A stretch of DNA of 64,000 bases from Podospora pseudoanserina (taxonomy: Eukaryota; Ascomycota; Sordariomycetes; Sordariales; Podosporaceae). A model generated the notes under the pieces. It ran no database searches. It saw only the letters and a program-made list of their open reading frames with translations, and was not told the origin of the DNA. Position numbers and translations under genes: made by a program. The stretch spans positions 2,914,001-2,978,000 of the forward strand of contig NC_085924.1 of NCBI RefSeq assembly GCF_035222485.1. Direction: 5' to 3'. Positions 54,809 through 64,000 of the stretch are shown one piece after another; positions within the stretch are counted from its first letter, which is position 1, and each line of letters begins with the position of its first letter.

Positions 54809-56413
54809 CTAAAGCGGAGGGCGGATCGCATCCTCACAGGTCCAACACGCCCCCCCTATGCAAGACGCATCGAATTTGGCCTTTTGAGGATACGGGCACA
54901 CTACCCTAGCCTCAGTCGTGCCATCCAACCTAGTCACATTCACGGGCGAAGCCTCAGGAGCAATGCCCTGCTCGACCCAAGCCCGCAGTTGTCCCAACAG
55001 CTCGAGGGGGTTTCCACTCGGGCCGCCAAAGCAATGCTCAAGACCAGGGACTTCGTAATGTCGGTAGAACTCCTTTGTCTCCGACACAATGGCAGACACA
55101 TCCTGATAATACCGCTCGGTGGCCTTGGGGGACAAGAGCTGATCGATCAGCCCATGCCAGCTGATCAACTTGCCGCCTTGTCTCTTAAACTCAGCCAAGT
55201 CTGTGTCGTCTGTCTCGAGCAAAGAACCAAAGTCCTGTTTGGTGGCTTTCACATAGCGATCCAGCTCCCTGTGGGTCATGTTGGAAACATCCGCCGTCGA
55301 GCTCTTCTCAACAAACAACTCAAACCAGTCCTTCCCAAGCGGGTTTGCCCTTCCAACACACCCCTCCTCGGTACAATTCGTCGCCACAATCCCAGACCCA
55401 TTCACAGTCAAATCACTCCCCGGCACAAGCCCATACCACACCTTCCTCCCATCCACCCTCTCCCTCCCATGCCAAGTCTTGTTCACCACCGCCGCCGCCG
55501 CCTCCGTGATCGTGATCACCCTCCCTCCCAACTGAGCACACTCAACCTCCCTCCCCACCATCCCAAACGGATCAAACACCCGCAAACACCCCTCCACCTC
55601 TTGCACAATCCCATCCACCATCCCATCCAACTCATCACACTGCTTCGTGGCCTCCTCCCCAATAGCATCAACCTCACAACCGAACGGCCACTCCCCCCCC
55701 TCATTCATCACCACCTGCGGCCACTGAAACCCGCCCATCGCCTCACTCCAATACACCGCCGGCGCCCCGGCAACAATCCCGTCAAACAAGCCCGGAAACC
55801 TCTGCGCAAGTACCATCCCTTGCCTCCCGCCCTGGGAACACCCATTGAAGTAGCTGTATTCCGGCCCCTTTCCGTAAAAAGCCTTGATGATTTCTTTACC
55901 TATCAAGCCCATATCACCAAGACTTGCGCTCCCCAGATTGAGGAGGTTATACAAGTTCACATTTCCCTCGCTTAGCAGCGCCCACCGACGGGCGGTGGTG
56001 TCGGACCCGAGGCCGGCGTCGGTGGTGATGGTTGCGTAGCCTTCTCCTAGGCCGCCTTGCATACCGGCGTAGGAGAGGTCGAAGCGGCCGGCTTGGTAGC
56101 CGCCTCCTCCTACGGCTAGGAGGCGGGAGTTCCAGTGGTTGGTGGGGTTGGTGGTGAGGTTGGATGATGATGAGGCGGCGGGTAGCCAGGTTTCGATGAT
56201 GATGCTGTCGTTTTGGCCTGGGTGGGTGTAGGTTAGGGTGATGTTGCAGAAGGAGAGGTTGGTGTAGGCGATTGCGGGGGCGGTGAGGCGGTAGATGGCT
56301 GGGACGGAGGCAGAGTAGTTGGTTACCGGGGTGGTGGTAAGGGAGAGGAGGGAGGCGGAGACGGGGAGGGGGAGGGAGGAGAAGGTAGTGGGGTTGCAGA
56401 GGTGAAGGGACAT
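54809..56413 (-). CDS. Tannase / feruloyl esterase family hydrolase (534 aa)
   Basis: A single exon; ATG at 56413 (MSLHLCNPTTFSSLPLPVSA) is the first ATG in the frame. The core has the family's CS-D-HC features: catalytic Ser193 in YFNGCSQGGRQG, and near the C-terminus YEVPGLEHCFGG, where a cysteine next to the histidine pairs with the one next to the serine. Many N-x-S/T sites suggest passage through the secretory route. No clear signal peptide is seen at this start, which is odd for a family (PF07519) that is normally secreted. A leader exon further upstream is possible, though no candidate is obvious. It would release gallate or ferulate from plant polymers, a fit with the nearby xylanase. 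Confidence 0.85.
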   Translation of the reverse strand: MSLHLCNPTTFSSLPLPVSASLLSLTTTPVTNYSASVPAIYRLTAPAIAYTNLSFCNITLTYTHPGQNDSIIIETWLPAASSSSNLTTNPTNHWNSRLLAVGGGGYQAGRFDLSYAGMQGGLGEGYATITTDAGLGSDTTARRWALLSEGNVNLYNLLNLGSASLGDMGLIGKEIIKAFYGKGPEYSYFNGCSQGGRQGMVLAQRFPGLFDGIVAGAPAVYWSEAMGGFQWPQVVMNEGGEWPFGCEVDAIGEEATKQCDELDGMVDGIVQEVEGCLRVFDPFGMVGREVECAQLGGRVITITEAAAAVVNKTWHGRERVDGRKVWYGLVPGSDLTVNGSGIVATNCTEEGCVGRANPLGKDWFELFVEKSSTADVSNMTHRELDRYVKATKQDFGSLLETDDTDLAEFKRQGGKLISWHGLIDQLLSPKATERYYQDVSAIVSETKEFYRHYEVPGLEHCFGGPSGNPLELLGQLRAWVEQGIAPEASPVNVTRLDGTTEARVVCPYPQKAKFDASCIGGACWTCEDAIRPPL

Positions 56414-57282
56414 GGTGGTGGTGAGAGATGTCAAGTTGGTACGGTGGTGAAGTGATGATGAGAGTTGGGAATAGAGGGAGGAGGTTCAATTTATAGACGG
56501 GTCATGTAGGCAGGTATCCGCTCACCATGGCGATCGACTGACACGGCAGATCAAAGTTCCGTGTGAATATAACTGCTGAAAGTTCCATGCAAATATGGCT
56601 GTGCATCGCCTCCATGTGGCTCGTTATCACATCCAAAAGCAGTTCTACACCACGCGTCGAGGTGAGGTTGATTGAGCATGTTCAGGGAACTCACAGCGCA
56701 GGTTCATGTTGTCATTGAAGCATGGAGAGTGATCCTGTCGGGGGGCTGCTAATTCCGAGCAGTCCGAGGCAAATAATACACCGCGGAGAGCGCATAATCC
56801 TTCTGGTTTTGGTTTGGTGGGTTCTAGGTTGTAATGCATGTTGGTTCATGGCTCGGCTGTGTAACGCGAGACGGCTTGACAACATTTCCGGCCACCGAGT
56901 GGCTCCAGGTGAAGATGACCTCGGGAAGTTCGTCCGTGGCAGACATTGCTGAGCGGCTTTGTCATGGTCCAGGCTGTTGAGGCAATAGGGAGCCTTGGGA
57001 ATATGTGCTGCCCTTGTCAACTTCTTCGTGACAGCAGCTCACCAGGAGAGGAGACCTAGCAAAACGCTAGCCATGATATATGGGGTGTGCGGCCGGAATA
57101 ACTTGTCGGACATTATCGACATCCCCGCCAGGAAAAGTGCCCGCCAACAAACCTGTGAATGGCACCCTACAAAGACCCACTCACTGTGCTGCCTAAACCA
57201 TTAGAGAAAAAGGCACCTAGCCTGTCATAAGAGGACCAAGACCCTGGTTGCTGTTCCTCATTCGCATATCGACACAACAGCA
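56414..57282. other. Divergent upstream region
   Basis: Promoters of the esterase (left) and the F-box gene at 57283 (right). Short frames at 56645-57204 are unsupported. Confidence 0.55.
56490..56495 (-). promoter_or_regulatory. TATA box of the esterase gene
   Basis: TATAAA on the minus strand, about 77 bp upstream of the start at 56413. Confidence 0.5.
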
Positions 57283-58359
57283 ATGGCCCGTCTTCAGGAC
57301 CTCCCCGTTGAGCTTCTTACAAAGATTGTCGAGGATTTCTGCTGGTGTCGATCACCTCCGCCTCACGCAGATTGCCATTGTCTGACGATACGGTGCGAAG
57401 CCCATCTTGGCAGAGAGGAGACTGGCCTCGAGGCTGATTATGAGACGCTTGCCGCACTCTGCCTGACGTCCAGGCTGTTCAACGATCTCGCCACAAAGCA
57501 CTTGTACCACTACATCCCGGATCTCGACTCGGACGCTCAGTGGTGGCTGCTCCTTCGAACACTGGTTACTCGCCGTGACCTTGGCCAACATGTCCGATCA
57601 CTAGACATAGTGACCCGGGATTATAAAACGACACCAGATTACCCGGAAGTTGAAAGATATCTGCAGGACCAGGTGAAAGCCTTGCAAGCTCGGCGGGTAG
57701 AGGCTGGCGGAAAACTCTCACCATGGGAAGAACGGGAATTCAGCACTGGGGCGAGCAACTATCTAATCAGTCTCTTGACATCTTTGTGTCCCAACGTGGA
57801 GAGCATTCGCGCCCGGCTCACCGGGGATTCCTTCAATTTCTGTGGCGCTCAGACGATGTCGATGTTGAAAAAGGTTGCGTTCGAGTGGTACGATACAGAA
57901 GGCGGAATCTGTCTTGCTGGTCTCCGAAACCTTCTTCAGGCCGCTCCCAGCATTGAGAGCATGATAATCTCACCCTTCAGTCAGGAGGATGACGACAAGC
58001 TTGACTTGACGCTAAACAAACTCACCTATTTGGAACTGAGGCACTCCATGGTGGGGGCTGGAGCTTTGGATTCCATCTACAAGTTGTGCCCAAACCTCGA
58101 GATATTCAAGTATGAGACCGGGGACGCCTGCATTGGCTATGAGCAGTTTGCACCCCAGGACCTTCAGCGGGCGACTCTAAACCATGCTCGGAAGCTCAGG
58201 ATGCTGATGATGAAGGAAGGCCCTGGCAGATGGGAAGAATTGTATGACGAACACCTGCATCCAGGCGTGTACGAAGATGCCTTGGTGGAATTGGATGCTG
58301 CACTGAAGGCTCGGGGGATTGAGTGCAGGATAACGCCGTTGGAGGACGAAAGTGTATAG
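57283..58359 (+). CDS. F-box-like protein (358 aa)
   Basis: A single exon. The start MARLQDLPVELLTKIVEDFC is an F-box-type helix. LAALCLTSRLFNDLATKHLY is the second half, after an inserted Cys/His segment (CWCRSPPPHADCHCLTIRCE). The body has loose leucine-rich spacing (YLISLLTSLCPNVESIRARL, NKLTYLELRHSMVGAGALD). A decayed relative lies 180 bp downstream in the same orientation, so the pair arose by tandem duplication. Function beyond a possible SCF adaptor is unknown. Confidence 0.8.
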   Translation: MARLQDLPVELLTKIVEDFCWCRSPPPHADCHCLTIRCEAHLGREETGLEADYETLAALCLTSRLFNDLATKHLYHYIPDLDSDAQWWLLLRTLVTRRDLGQHVRSLDIVTRDYKTTPDYPEVERYLQDQVKALQARRVEAGGKLSPWEEREFSTGASNYLISLLTSLCPNVESIRARLTGDSFNFCGAQTMSMLKKVAFEWYDTEGGICLAGLRNLLQAAPSIESMIISPFSQEDDDKLDLTLNKLTYLELRHSMVGAGALDSIYKLCPNLEIFKYETGDACIGYEQFAPQDLQRATLNHARKLRMLMMKEGPGRWEELYDEHLHPGVYEDALVELDAALKARGIECRITPLEDESV

Positions 58360-58540
58360 ATACCTCGGTAGGACTAAGATCAAAAGTTTGCCAGGTGTCA
58401 ACCCACTTCGGCCATGGCTGCGTGGGTGTTTAGCTTTGGTGGCTTCGGGGCACAAGTCGGTAGCATTCCATGTCCAAAGTGTTCCTGCAACCCCTCACCT
58501 TCAATCTCCTCCTCCAACCTCCCGTCAGCCAGCCGCAACA

Positions 58541-59404
58541 ATGGCCGGCTTCCTGGATCTCCCTCTCGAGCTTGTTACAATGATCGTTGAGCAGCTTTGC
58601 AAGGGCAGCAACTTCGACAACCGGTGCACCCATGCCCTCGCTTCTGTTTGCCTGACATGCAGACTTCTCAACAACTTTGGCACAAAACACCTATACCACA
58701 ATCTCGAGTGTATCCAGACTTTTTGGTCACTGCTCATCCGGACACTTATCAAACGCCCTGATCTTGCACAACATGTTCGCTCCGCTTGGGTACAAGTCCA
58801 GTTACCTGTGGACTGCCCGCCTGACGTCAAAACCTACTTTCAAGAGCGAATTTAAAACACCCATCCAGGCCGGGAAACAGAGTATATGTTTAAAAAGAGG
58901 CCATATCAGTTCGCAGCTGTCATGCTCGCAAGTCTTTGCCCCAATCTGGAAACCCCTAGAGGACCCGATGCATCTTTGGAGCACATTCCACTTTTGTCTT
59001 CCCAACACCCTGACGAGACTGAGGAGGGTTCAATTCTGGCATTGGAGCTTCAACCGAGGCAAATGGGGACCTTAGCGTCTTCTCCTGATTCAAGCAGCAC
59101 CCAATATTCAAGAAATGCCCCTCTCCGGGGTGTACGATGACGTGGATGGGAGTTTTGAAGGGCGAGTCCTTGACAAATTTACCAACCTAAAAATAGATTT
59201 CTGGCCAATGTGTTCACTATGGCCCCTAACCTCCACACTCTCGAGTACACGCCACATTCGGATAATGCGTGTCACGGAAGAAGACACTTTGGGCCGCAGG
59301 AATTTCTGGACGCCACACTGAGACATGTCCCAAACCTCAAACACGTGGTCCTTGAAGACGTTGATGAGAGGGCACGAGCCGCGAAAATCCGGGACGAGAG
59401 TTAG
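58541..59404 (+). pseudogene. Decayed tandem paralogue of the 57283 F-box gene
   Basis: ATG at 58541 gives MAGFLDLPLELVTMIVEQLC and ASVCLTCRLLNNFGTKHLYH, parallel to the upstream gene, and runs 104 codons to a stop at 58855. Related text then resumes in other frames: QFAAVMLASLCPNLE near 58905-58950 (compare LISLLTSLCPNVES upstream), RVQFWHWSFNRGKWG near 59025, and PNLHTLEYT to RHVPNLKHVVLEDV near 59220-59360. At least three frame changes are needed, so it is a pseudogene. The short 104-residue N-terminal product might still be made. Confidence 0.7.
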
Positions 59405-59583
59405 TTCGACAACCAGATCAACAATCTGAAGGTTGGAATGGAGAAGCTGGGCATTGACTTGACGTTGAGTGAGTCTTGAGTCTTGTGTTGGAGATTGGAT
59501 TGGGGAAAGTCTATTCAGATCTTTGCATGTATTTAGATTAGACGTCTTGGTCAATACACACAGCCGTGTCTACACCTCTCTCC

Positions 59584-61299
59584 TCACAAACTCTTCCCCG
59601 AAGTCCAAGTGACATCCTTAACGTCCCCAACCCAGGCATAACTCGGATTCTCAGTGTAGCAATAGTCGACCACGCCCACCGGCTCAGGAATCGTCAGCTC
59701 TTCGCCTTCCCCGAGCGGCTCGTCGGTGTACTCCCTATGCTCGACCTTTTCGCAAACAATGTTGCTGTTGACGGTGGCGGTCGACACTCCCGAGAAGCGG
59801 ACCCTAAAGCGAACCCAACATAAGCATCATGGCCAAAAAGAAAAGAAAAAAAAACTCAAAAAAAAAAAACTCACGGATTCTCGGCATCCAACTCCAAACA
59901 CTCCCACTCAGCCCTCAAACTCAACTCCTTCCTCCCCTCATCCCACCTAAACTGGCATTTGTATGGCCACAACGGCCCCTCGGGCACCTGAGCACCACCA
60001 TCATACCCCATCTCACACTCCCACCACCCATCCCCGGCAGACTTGCCCTGGTAAACGGGATTAGGGTATCTAAACCCCCTGTTTGTCTGGAGGATAATCT
60101 CAAACGATATCGAGCCGTTGTAGGTACTGAAATACGAAAACTGCCATTTGGGACTGTAGATCGAGGAGAGGGTGCACGAGTCTTGGGTGGCAGGGACGGG
60201 GTCCTCGATGGAGTACGGCTGGAGGGTGACGACCGTGCCGAGGGTGCCTGTGAGAGAAACGGTCGAGTCGGTCGTGGGGACTGTGCAGAATTTCTTGAGG
60301 TGAGTGGGCGAGGAGGGGATGGGCTCGGTGGTGCATGAGAGGGGGAGGGGGAGGGTTCCGGTGGCGGAGATTTGGAGGCTGTTTTGAAAACATCATTGTT
60401 AACTACCCAAGGTAGGAATAGAAAAGGAGGGGATAGAAGGGGGAAATACGGCTTAGCTGGGTTGTGATCGTCGCAAAACCAAGTCTGGCTTACGGTCACG
60501 CTGTAGGTTGCGGGATCGAGCTGGACTGCTGTGGAGATGCTGTAGCGGCCGATGGTAAAGGATTGGAACTCGGTGCCGGCGCAGAAAATGTTGGTTGCTA
60601 CGGGGCCCTGGGACATGCAGCTTGCCTCGTAGCCGTTGGCGAGGTTGGTAAGGATGAAGGTTAGACGCTGCTCTTTGACCGAGGTGATCTCGTCGCCGTC
60701 TTGGTCGGCCCAGATGACGTGTGAGAGGACCCAGCTGGGGTTTTCGGACTTGGCGAGGCACCCGGGGGTGTCGTGGCCTGTGGGGCCTTCGTTGTATCTG
60801 GGGGTGAGGGCGACGGGTTGGAGGAGGGACCCCTTGACGAGGAGGGGGGAGCTGTCTGCTTTGCCGTCGGTGAGGGGGACGGAGGCTGTTCCGGCGGCGG
60901 TGAACTTTGTTCTGGGATATATCCACGTCAGTCCTCTCATCTGTCGGTCAAAAATCACCACCACACTCACTCGGGGGTGCGGTCACTGCAAGACCATGTC
61001 TGGTTGACCGAAACACTCGCTCTCGTCCCGGAGATCTGGACCGACGCAACCAGGTCCTCGATCTCTTCCTCCGCCGAGCAATTGCCCCCCTGGCAAGTGT
61101 ACTCAGCTGTCTGGTTCGTCGCCCGGTTCAAAAGCGAAAACGACGCCCCCCCTTCAGTAGCAGTAAGGTCCTCGACAAACCAACTCGGAATAGTAAACGA
61201 TCTCGACGTGCACCCCTGAGCAGAAATCACCGCTTGCGCCGAAGCCAGCGAGACCCCAAGAGCCGCTGCACCAACAAACCAAAGACGAGCCATCGTCAT
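59584..61299 (-). CDS. Secreted protein of three related segments (395 aa)
   Basis: Four exons: 61299-60971, 60911-60450, 60378-59875 and 59803-59584; all three introns are phase 2. The signal peptide is cut near SLASA-QA. Three segments each end with a similar strand and linker: SVSVNQTWSCSDRTPETKF, SVTVSQTWFCDDHNPAKPLQ and LRAEWECLELDAENPVRF. In each the intron falls just after the linker Pro/Glu. Cysteines recur at matching places, implying disulfide-bonded beta-sandwich-like units, but no named family is recognised. A second ATG (61293) in the same frame is an equal start candidate. The TATA box is ~70 bp upstream. Likely extracellular; function unknown. Confidence 0.8.
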
Positions 61300-62414
61300 C
61301 ACTCCAAGAACAAGACACAATTGACGAGACCACCACAATCCATCATCAGACAAAGAACCCGGGATGGATATATACCCTCCCCGACCCCCTATCTTCCCCG
61401 CCACGAACGTGAGGAGAACCAACCCCAAAACCCCGCACGACGGCAATTTATCCCACGAGGTAAAAGGTAGGTACCTACGCATCCAACATTATTATATTTC
61501 ACAGATAGGACCCCAATCTATTCCTCTTTCCATACGTGATTGATGAATTGATCAGGCTATTTAACTCGCACCCACACCACCACACCTCCTCCGCTCCATC
61601 ATTTCCATCATTTGATTCCCTCGTGGCCGCCACACCGTAAAGTCGAGCGGCACACCGGCACATTCTATATTATCCACGGGCCCCCCTGCCAAGTCCTTCG
61701 AGAGCTTCCTTTTGCAAATTGGGCTTAATATCGCGTTCGGATCGATAGCCCGGCATTGACGGGAGAGTCAGATGGTGCACCTACTTGGGGGAGTGATATC
61801 TTTTTCCCGGTCCTGGCCGTTGAGCAGGCAGGCAGACAAGGTGCAGGCGTGCTCAGTGGAAGTAGGAGTAGAGAGAGAGGATGAAATCAATGAATCTGGC
61901 TGTACATTTTCCACTTTGTCAGTCACCATTGAGTGACCAAGGGCGCCCCTTGAATCACGAGTGATGAGACTCACCGGTAACCAGTATCATGCCGCTTGCG
62001 GCCACGTAAAATGCAGCCAAACAAAGTGGCACGATTAGAAGGCAAAAGGTGTGCCATCTCCCGAACAGGAGGTGCATTGTATGGGGTTTGGTGTAGTTCT
62101 TTCTTTGTGCCCGGGGTTGTCAAGGAAGTTTACGTCTGCGCAGTGATTTTGTTGGACTTGAGGAGTCCAGTTCGAAGTGGGTGTCATTTGTTTTTTTCTT
62201 TCTTTTGACATTTAAGCCAGTGAAGAAAACTTTACCGGCTGAGGCGTCGCGAGAGTTCCAAGGCTTGACGGTGGCTCCATGACGGACGGCACCTGACACA
62301 TTGAGCGTTCAGCATGTGGGAACTTTCAACTGGTTCAAGATGTCAAACCTTGGCCAAAGAGGAAGAGGGAATGCAATGGTGATTGCTCTACACACCCAGA
62401 TTCTCAGACACCCT
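61300..62414. other. Intergenic (1.1 kb)
   Basis: Promoter of the three-segment secreted protein on the left, 3' flank of the edge gene on the right. C-rich leader at 61,380-61,420. No supported gene. Confidence 0.55.
61369..61374 (-). promoter_or_regulatory. TATA box of the three-segment secreted protein
   Basis: TATATA on the minus strand, 70 bp upstream of the start codon at 61299. Confidence 0.55.
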
Positions 62415-63993
62415 TTACTTCCCATATATTTTCCTCGTTCTCTCATCCCACTCCTCATCATACCCAGTGTCAGGGTCCTCCTCCATATCTTCGTCCATCT
62501 TATCCACCTCGCCCTCAGACCCCGCCTCATCTGCCTGCTTCTCGGCGTAATTATCAAGAGGAAGATTCTGAAACTCTTCCATGTCGTAAACAGAGCCTGG
62601 CAACTCAACATCTCTTGGGATTGACATGATGCCAAACTTTTGGCACATGCCCCAAGACCCGCTCGTACCATAGAATCCGACAATCTTGTGATTGGTTGGT
62701 GGCTCTGTAGAGGCAGATTGTTAGTTTTCTTTCTCAGCCTCCACGCAGGGGGCAGCCATGAAGCTTACCAAGAACCTTGACCTCATGCAGCTCCAAATCC
62801 GCCGCAAAACTCTGAAGATTCAAGCCACCTCTTGCCTGGCCATTAGACAACCACACTCTCAGGCCTTTTAACACGTCGTGGTTCTTCAGAGCCTTGGATA
62901 CGGCCACCTTGGTGACTTCAACTCCAGGTGGGATCGCCATTTTCCTCGCCTGATGTCCTCCCATCTGTGTCGAAGGGGGTAACCTTGGGCCGCATGGCAC
63001 CTTTGACCCATCCTCGTAATAGACATAGGCACCGTCCAACGCGCACCCGACCCTGACATCAATCATGGTGGCGTTCACAATCGTCCCATACCACTTGGTG
63101 CCCTTCCTCTTGCTCCGCTTCTTCAGCAAAACAGTCCACTTCCAATCATGATTCATGCCCCACTGTCCTTTCGAACGTTCCTCCTCCTCGGCGTTCGACC
63201 CAATGGCCGTTTTCGTGAAGCGAAGGTCGGTCCCGGGAATACCAGCATCGATGTACTCAGCCACTCGCAACCTCATCCAAGTCGAGATGTCATGAAACGT
63301 AGACTTTTCCCCATTCATACCCAGCGCCTCGATCCGATCCAACCCGCCGGTCGCCATCCTTTCCTCTTCGCTGACATGAGGGCCCAACCGCTCCATCAAC
63401 TCTCGCAGTGAGAATCTCACACTCTTGAGCGGCTCGCCAGGGTAGGTGAGACCATCGCTGATAGACATATTCTTGCTGCAAACCCAAACACTGGCAAGCC
63501 CAGCATCGCACTTGATCTCAACATTTTGAGCAGCGCGGCCATCCACAGTGTCCTCCACCAAAGGACAAATCTCAGGTGCGCCCTCTGGCAAGGTCACATA
63601 GCCCGGTAACTGAAACTCGGGCGCGCTATTACGCAGAACAAGCGCGTCCTTGAGTTCAATCCGGTAGTATCCAGTCTGCGAGACGTCTGATCGGACCGGC
63701 TTCGGCTCCTTTTCTTCCTCCTCACCCGCACAGCGCAACGCGCGCGAGAGAAAATGCTCTGGCCATTGAAAGTAACCCCACCAAGAATGTTTGAATGCCC
63801 ACCCCAAGTCATGACTGGTGATGAAATTAGGCTTTGTCGCCGAAGGGTTAAACGCCCGGACGATCTCCTTGTAAAACCGTCCCTGGCTCACGGAGCAAGC
63901 TTCCCACATGCATATAGGCCGCTCACAACGTTCCCTGCTGACTGCATCCCCGACAGGTGTCGGGTCAAGGAGGCAGTCTGGAATCTCATCCAT
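62415..63993 (-). CDS. Hypothetical protein, possibly continuing past the right edge (504 aa visible)
   Basis: Two exons, 63993-62769 and 62704-62415, around a 64-bp GTAAGC...ACAG intron (phase 1). ATG at 63993 reads MDEIPDCLLDPTPVGDAVSR. The frame is still open at the window edge, so more exons may lie beyond 64000. Landmarks are SWWGYFQWPEHFLSRALRCA, KWYGTIVNATMIDVRVGCAL, LKGLRVWLSNGQARGGLNLQ, and, across the splice, EPPTNHKIVGFYGTSGSWGM then CQKFGIMSIP. The end is acidic (EDMEEDPDTGYDEEWDER). The VGFYGTSG..C.KFG pattern near the C-terminus recurs in fungal hypotheticals. No function can be assigned. No signal peptide at this start. Confidence 0.72.
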
Positions 63994-64000
63994 GAACCGG

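Noticed and set aside
54884-55975. 363-codon plus-strand frame, Pro/His/Arg rich
   Set aside because: Antisense shadow of the tannase-family gene; low-complexity translation.
1-64000. CRISPR array, prophage or bacterial operon structure
   Set aside because: No direct repeat-spacer pattern; introns, fungal families and tRNA introns show nuclear fungal DNA.

Overview
The window is nuclear DNA from a filamentous ascomycete. It has gene-dense coding DNA with short introns (about 50-90 bp, GT-AG, CTRAC-like branch sites), intron-containing tRNA genes, and family content typical of Sordariomycetes: a CFEM/PTH11-like receptor, Zn2Cys6 factor, ENA-type sodium pump, GH10 xylanase with an N-terminal CBM1, tannase/feruloyl esterase, and many F-box and 2EXR-type genes. 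A plant-litter or plant-associated Sordariales-like fungus fits best; the species is not determined.

Left third (1-21.4 kb): a small secreted Cys-rich protein (minus), a decayed haloacid-dehalogenase-like gene, a second small secreted Cys-rich protein, an EI24/RRT8-like membrane protein divergent from an 815-aa Zn2Cys6 regulator, a striking element of two inverted arrays of ~21-bp repeats, a 1,532-aa secreted Thr/Val/Pro-rich wall or adhesin-like protein with 144-bp tandem repeats, an 87-aa Cys/His-rich protein and a CFEM-domain receptor.

Middle (21.4-45 kb): a degraded LINE reverse transcriptase with an intron-like insert, a T/A-rich tract, a frameshifted small 2EXR-like gene, an AtaL/DUF1857 SRPBCC protein, an ammonium permease with a GATA-site-rich promoter, an F-box gene, a DHA1-like MFS carrier, a small multi-pass membrane protein beside a (TTTTC)n tract, an ankyrin gene interrupted by a stop codon, a methyltransferase, three tRNA genes (Leu-AAG and Ile-AAT with introns, Gly-TCC), an ENA-type P-type ATPase with PacC-type hexamers upstream, an acidic-tailed membrane protein and a 2EXR gene interrupted by a stop codon.

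Right third (45-64 kb): a monocarboxylate-transporter-like MFS, a CBM1-GH10 xylanase, a broken methionyl-tRNA synthetase copy containing a GC-AG intron, a large F-box protein, a tannase/feruloyl esterase, an F-box gene with a decayed tandem paralogue, a secreted protein made of three related segments each split by a phase-2 intron at the same place, and a hypothetical gene reaching the right edge.

The genes do not form one pathway or cluster. The themes are surface and secreted proteins, transporters under nitrogen and pH control, plant-polymer hydrolases, and an unusual number of single-lesion or decayed genes. Coordinates of spliced genes come from splice-site and frame reasoning, without transcript evidence.
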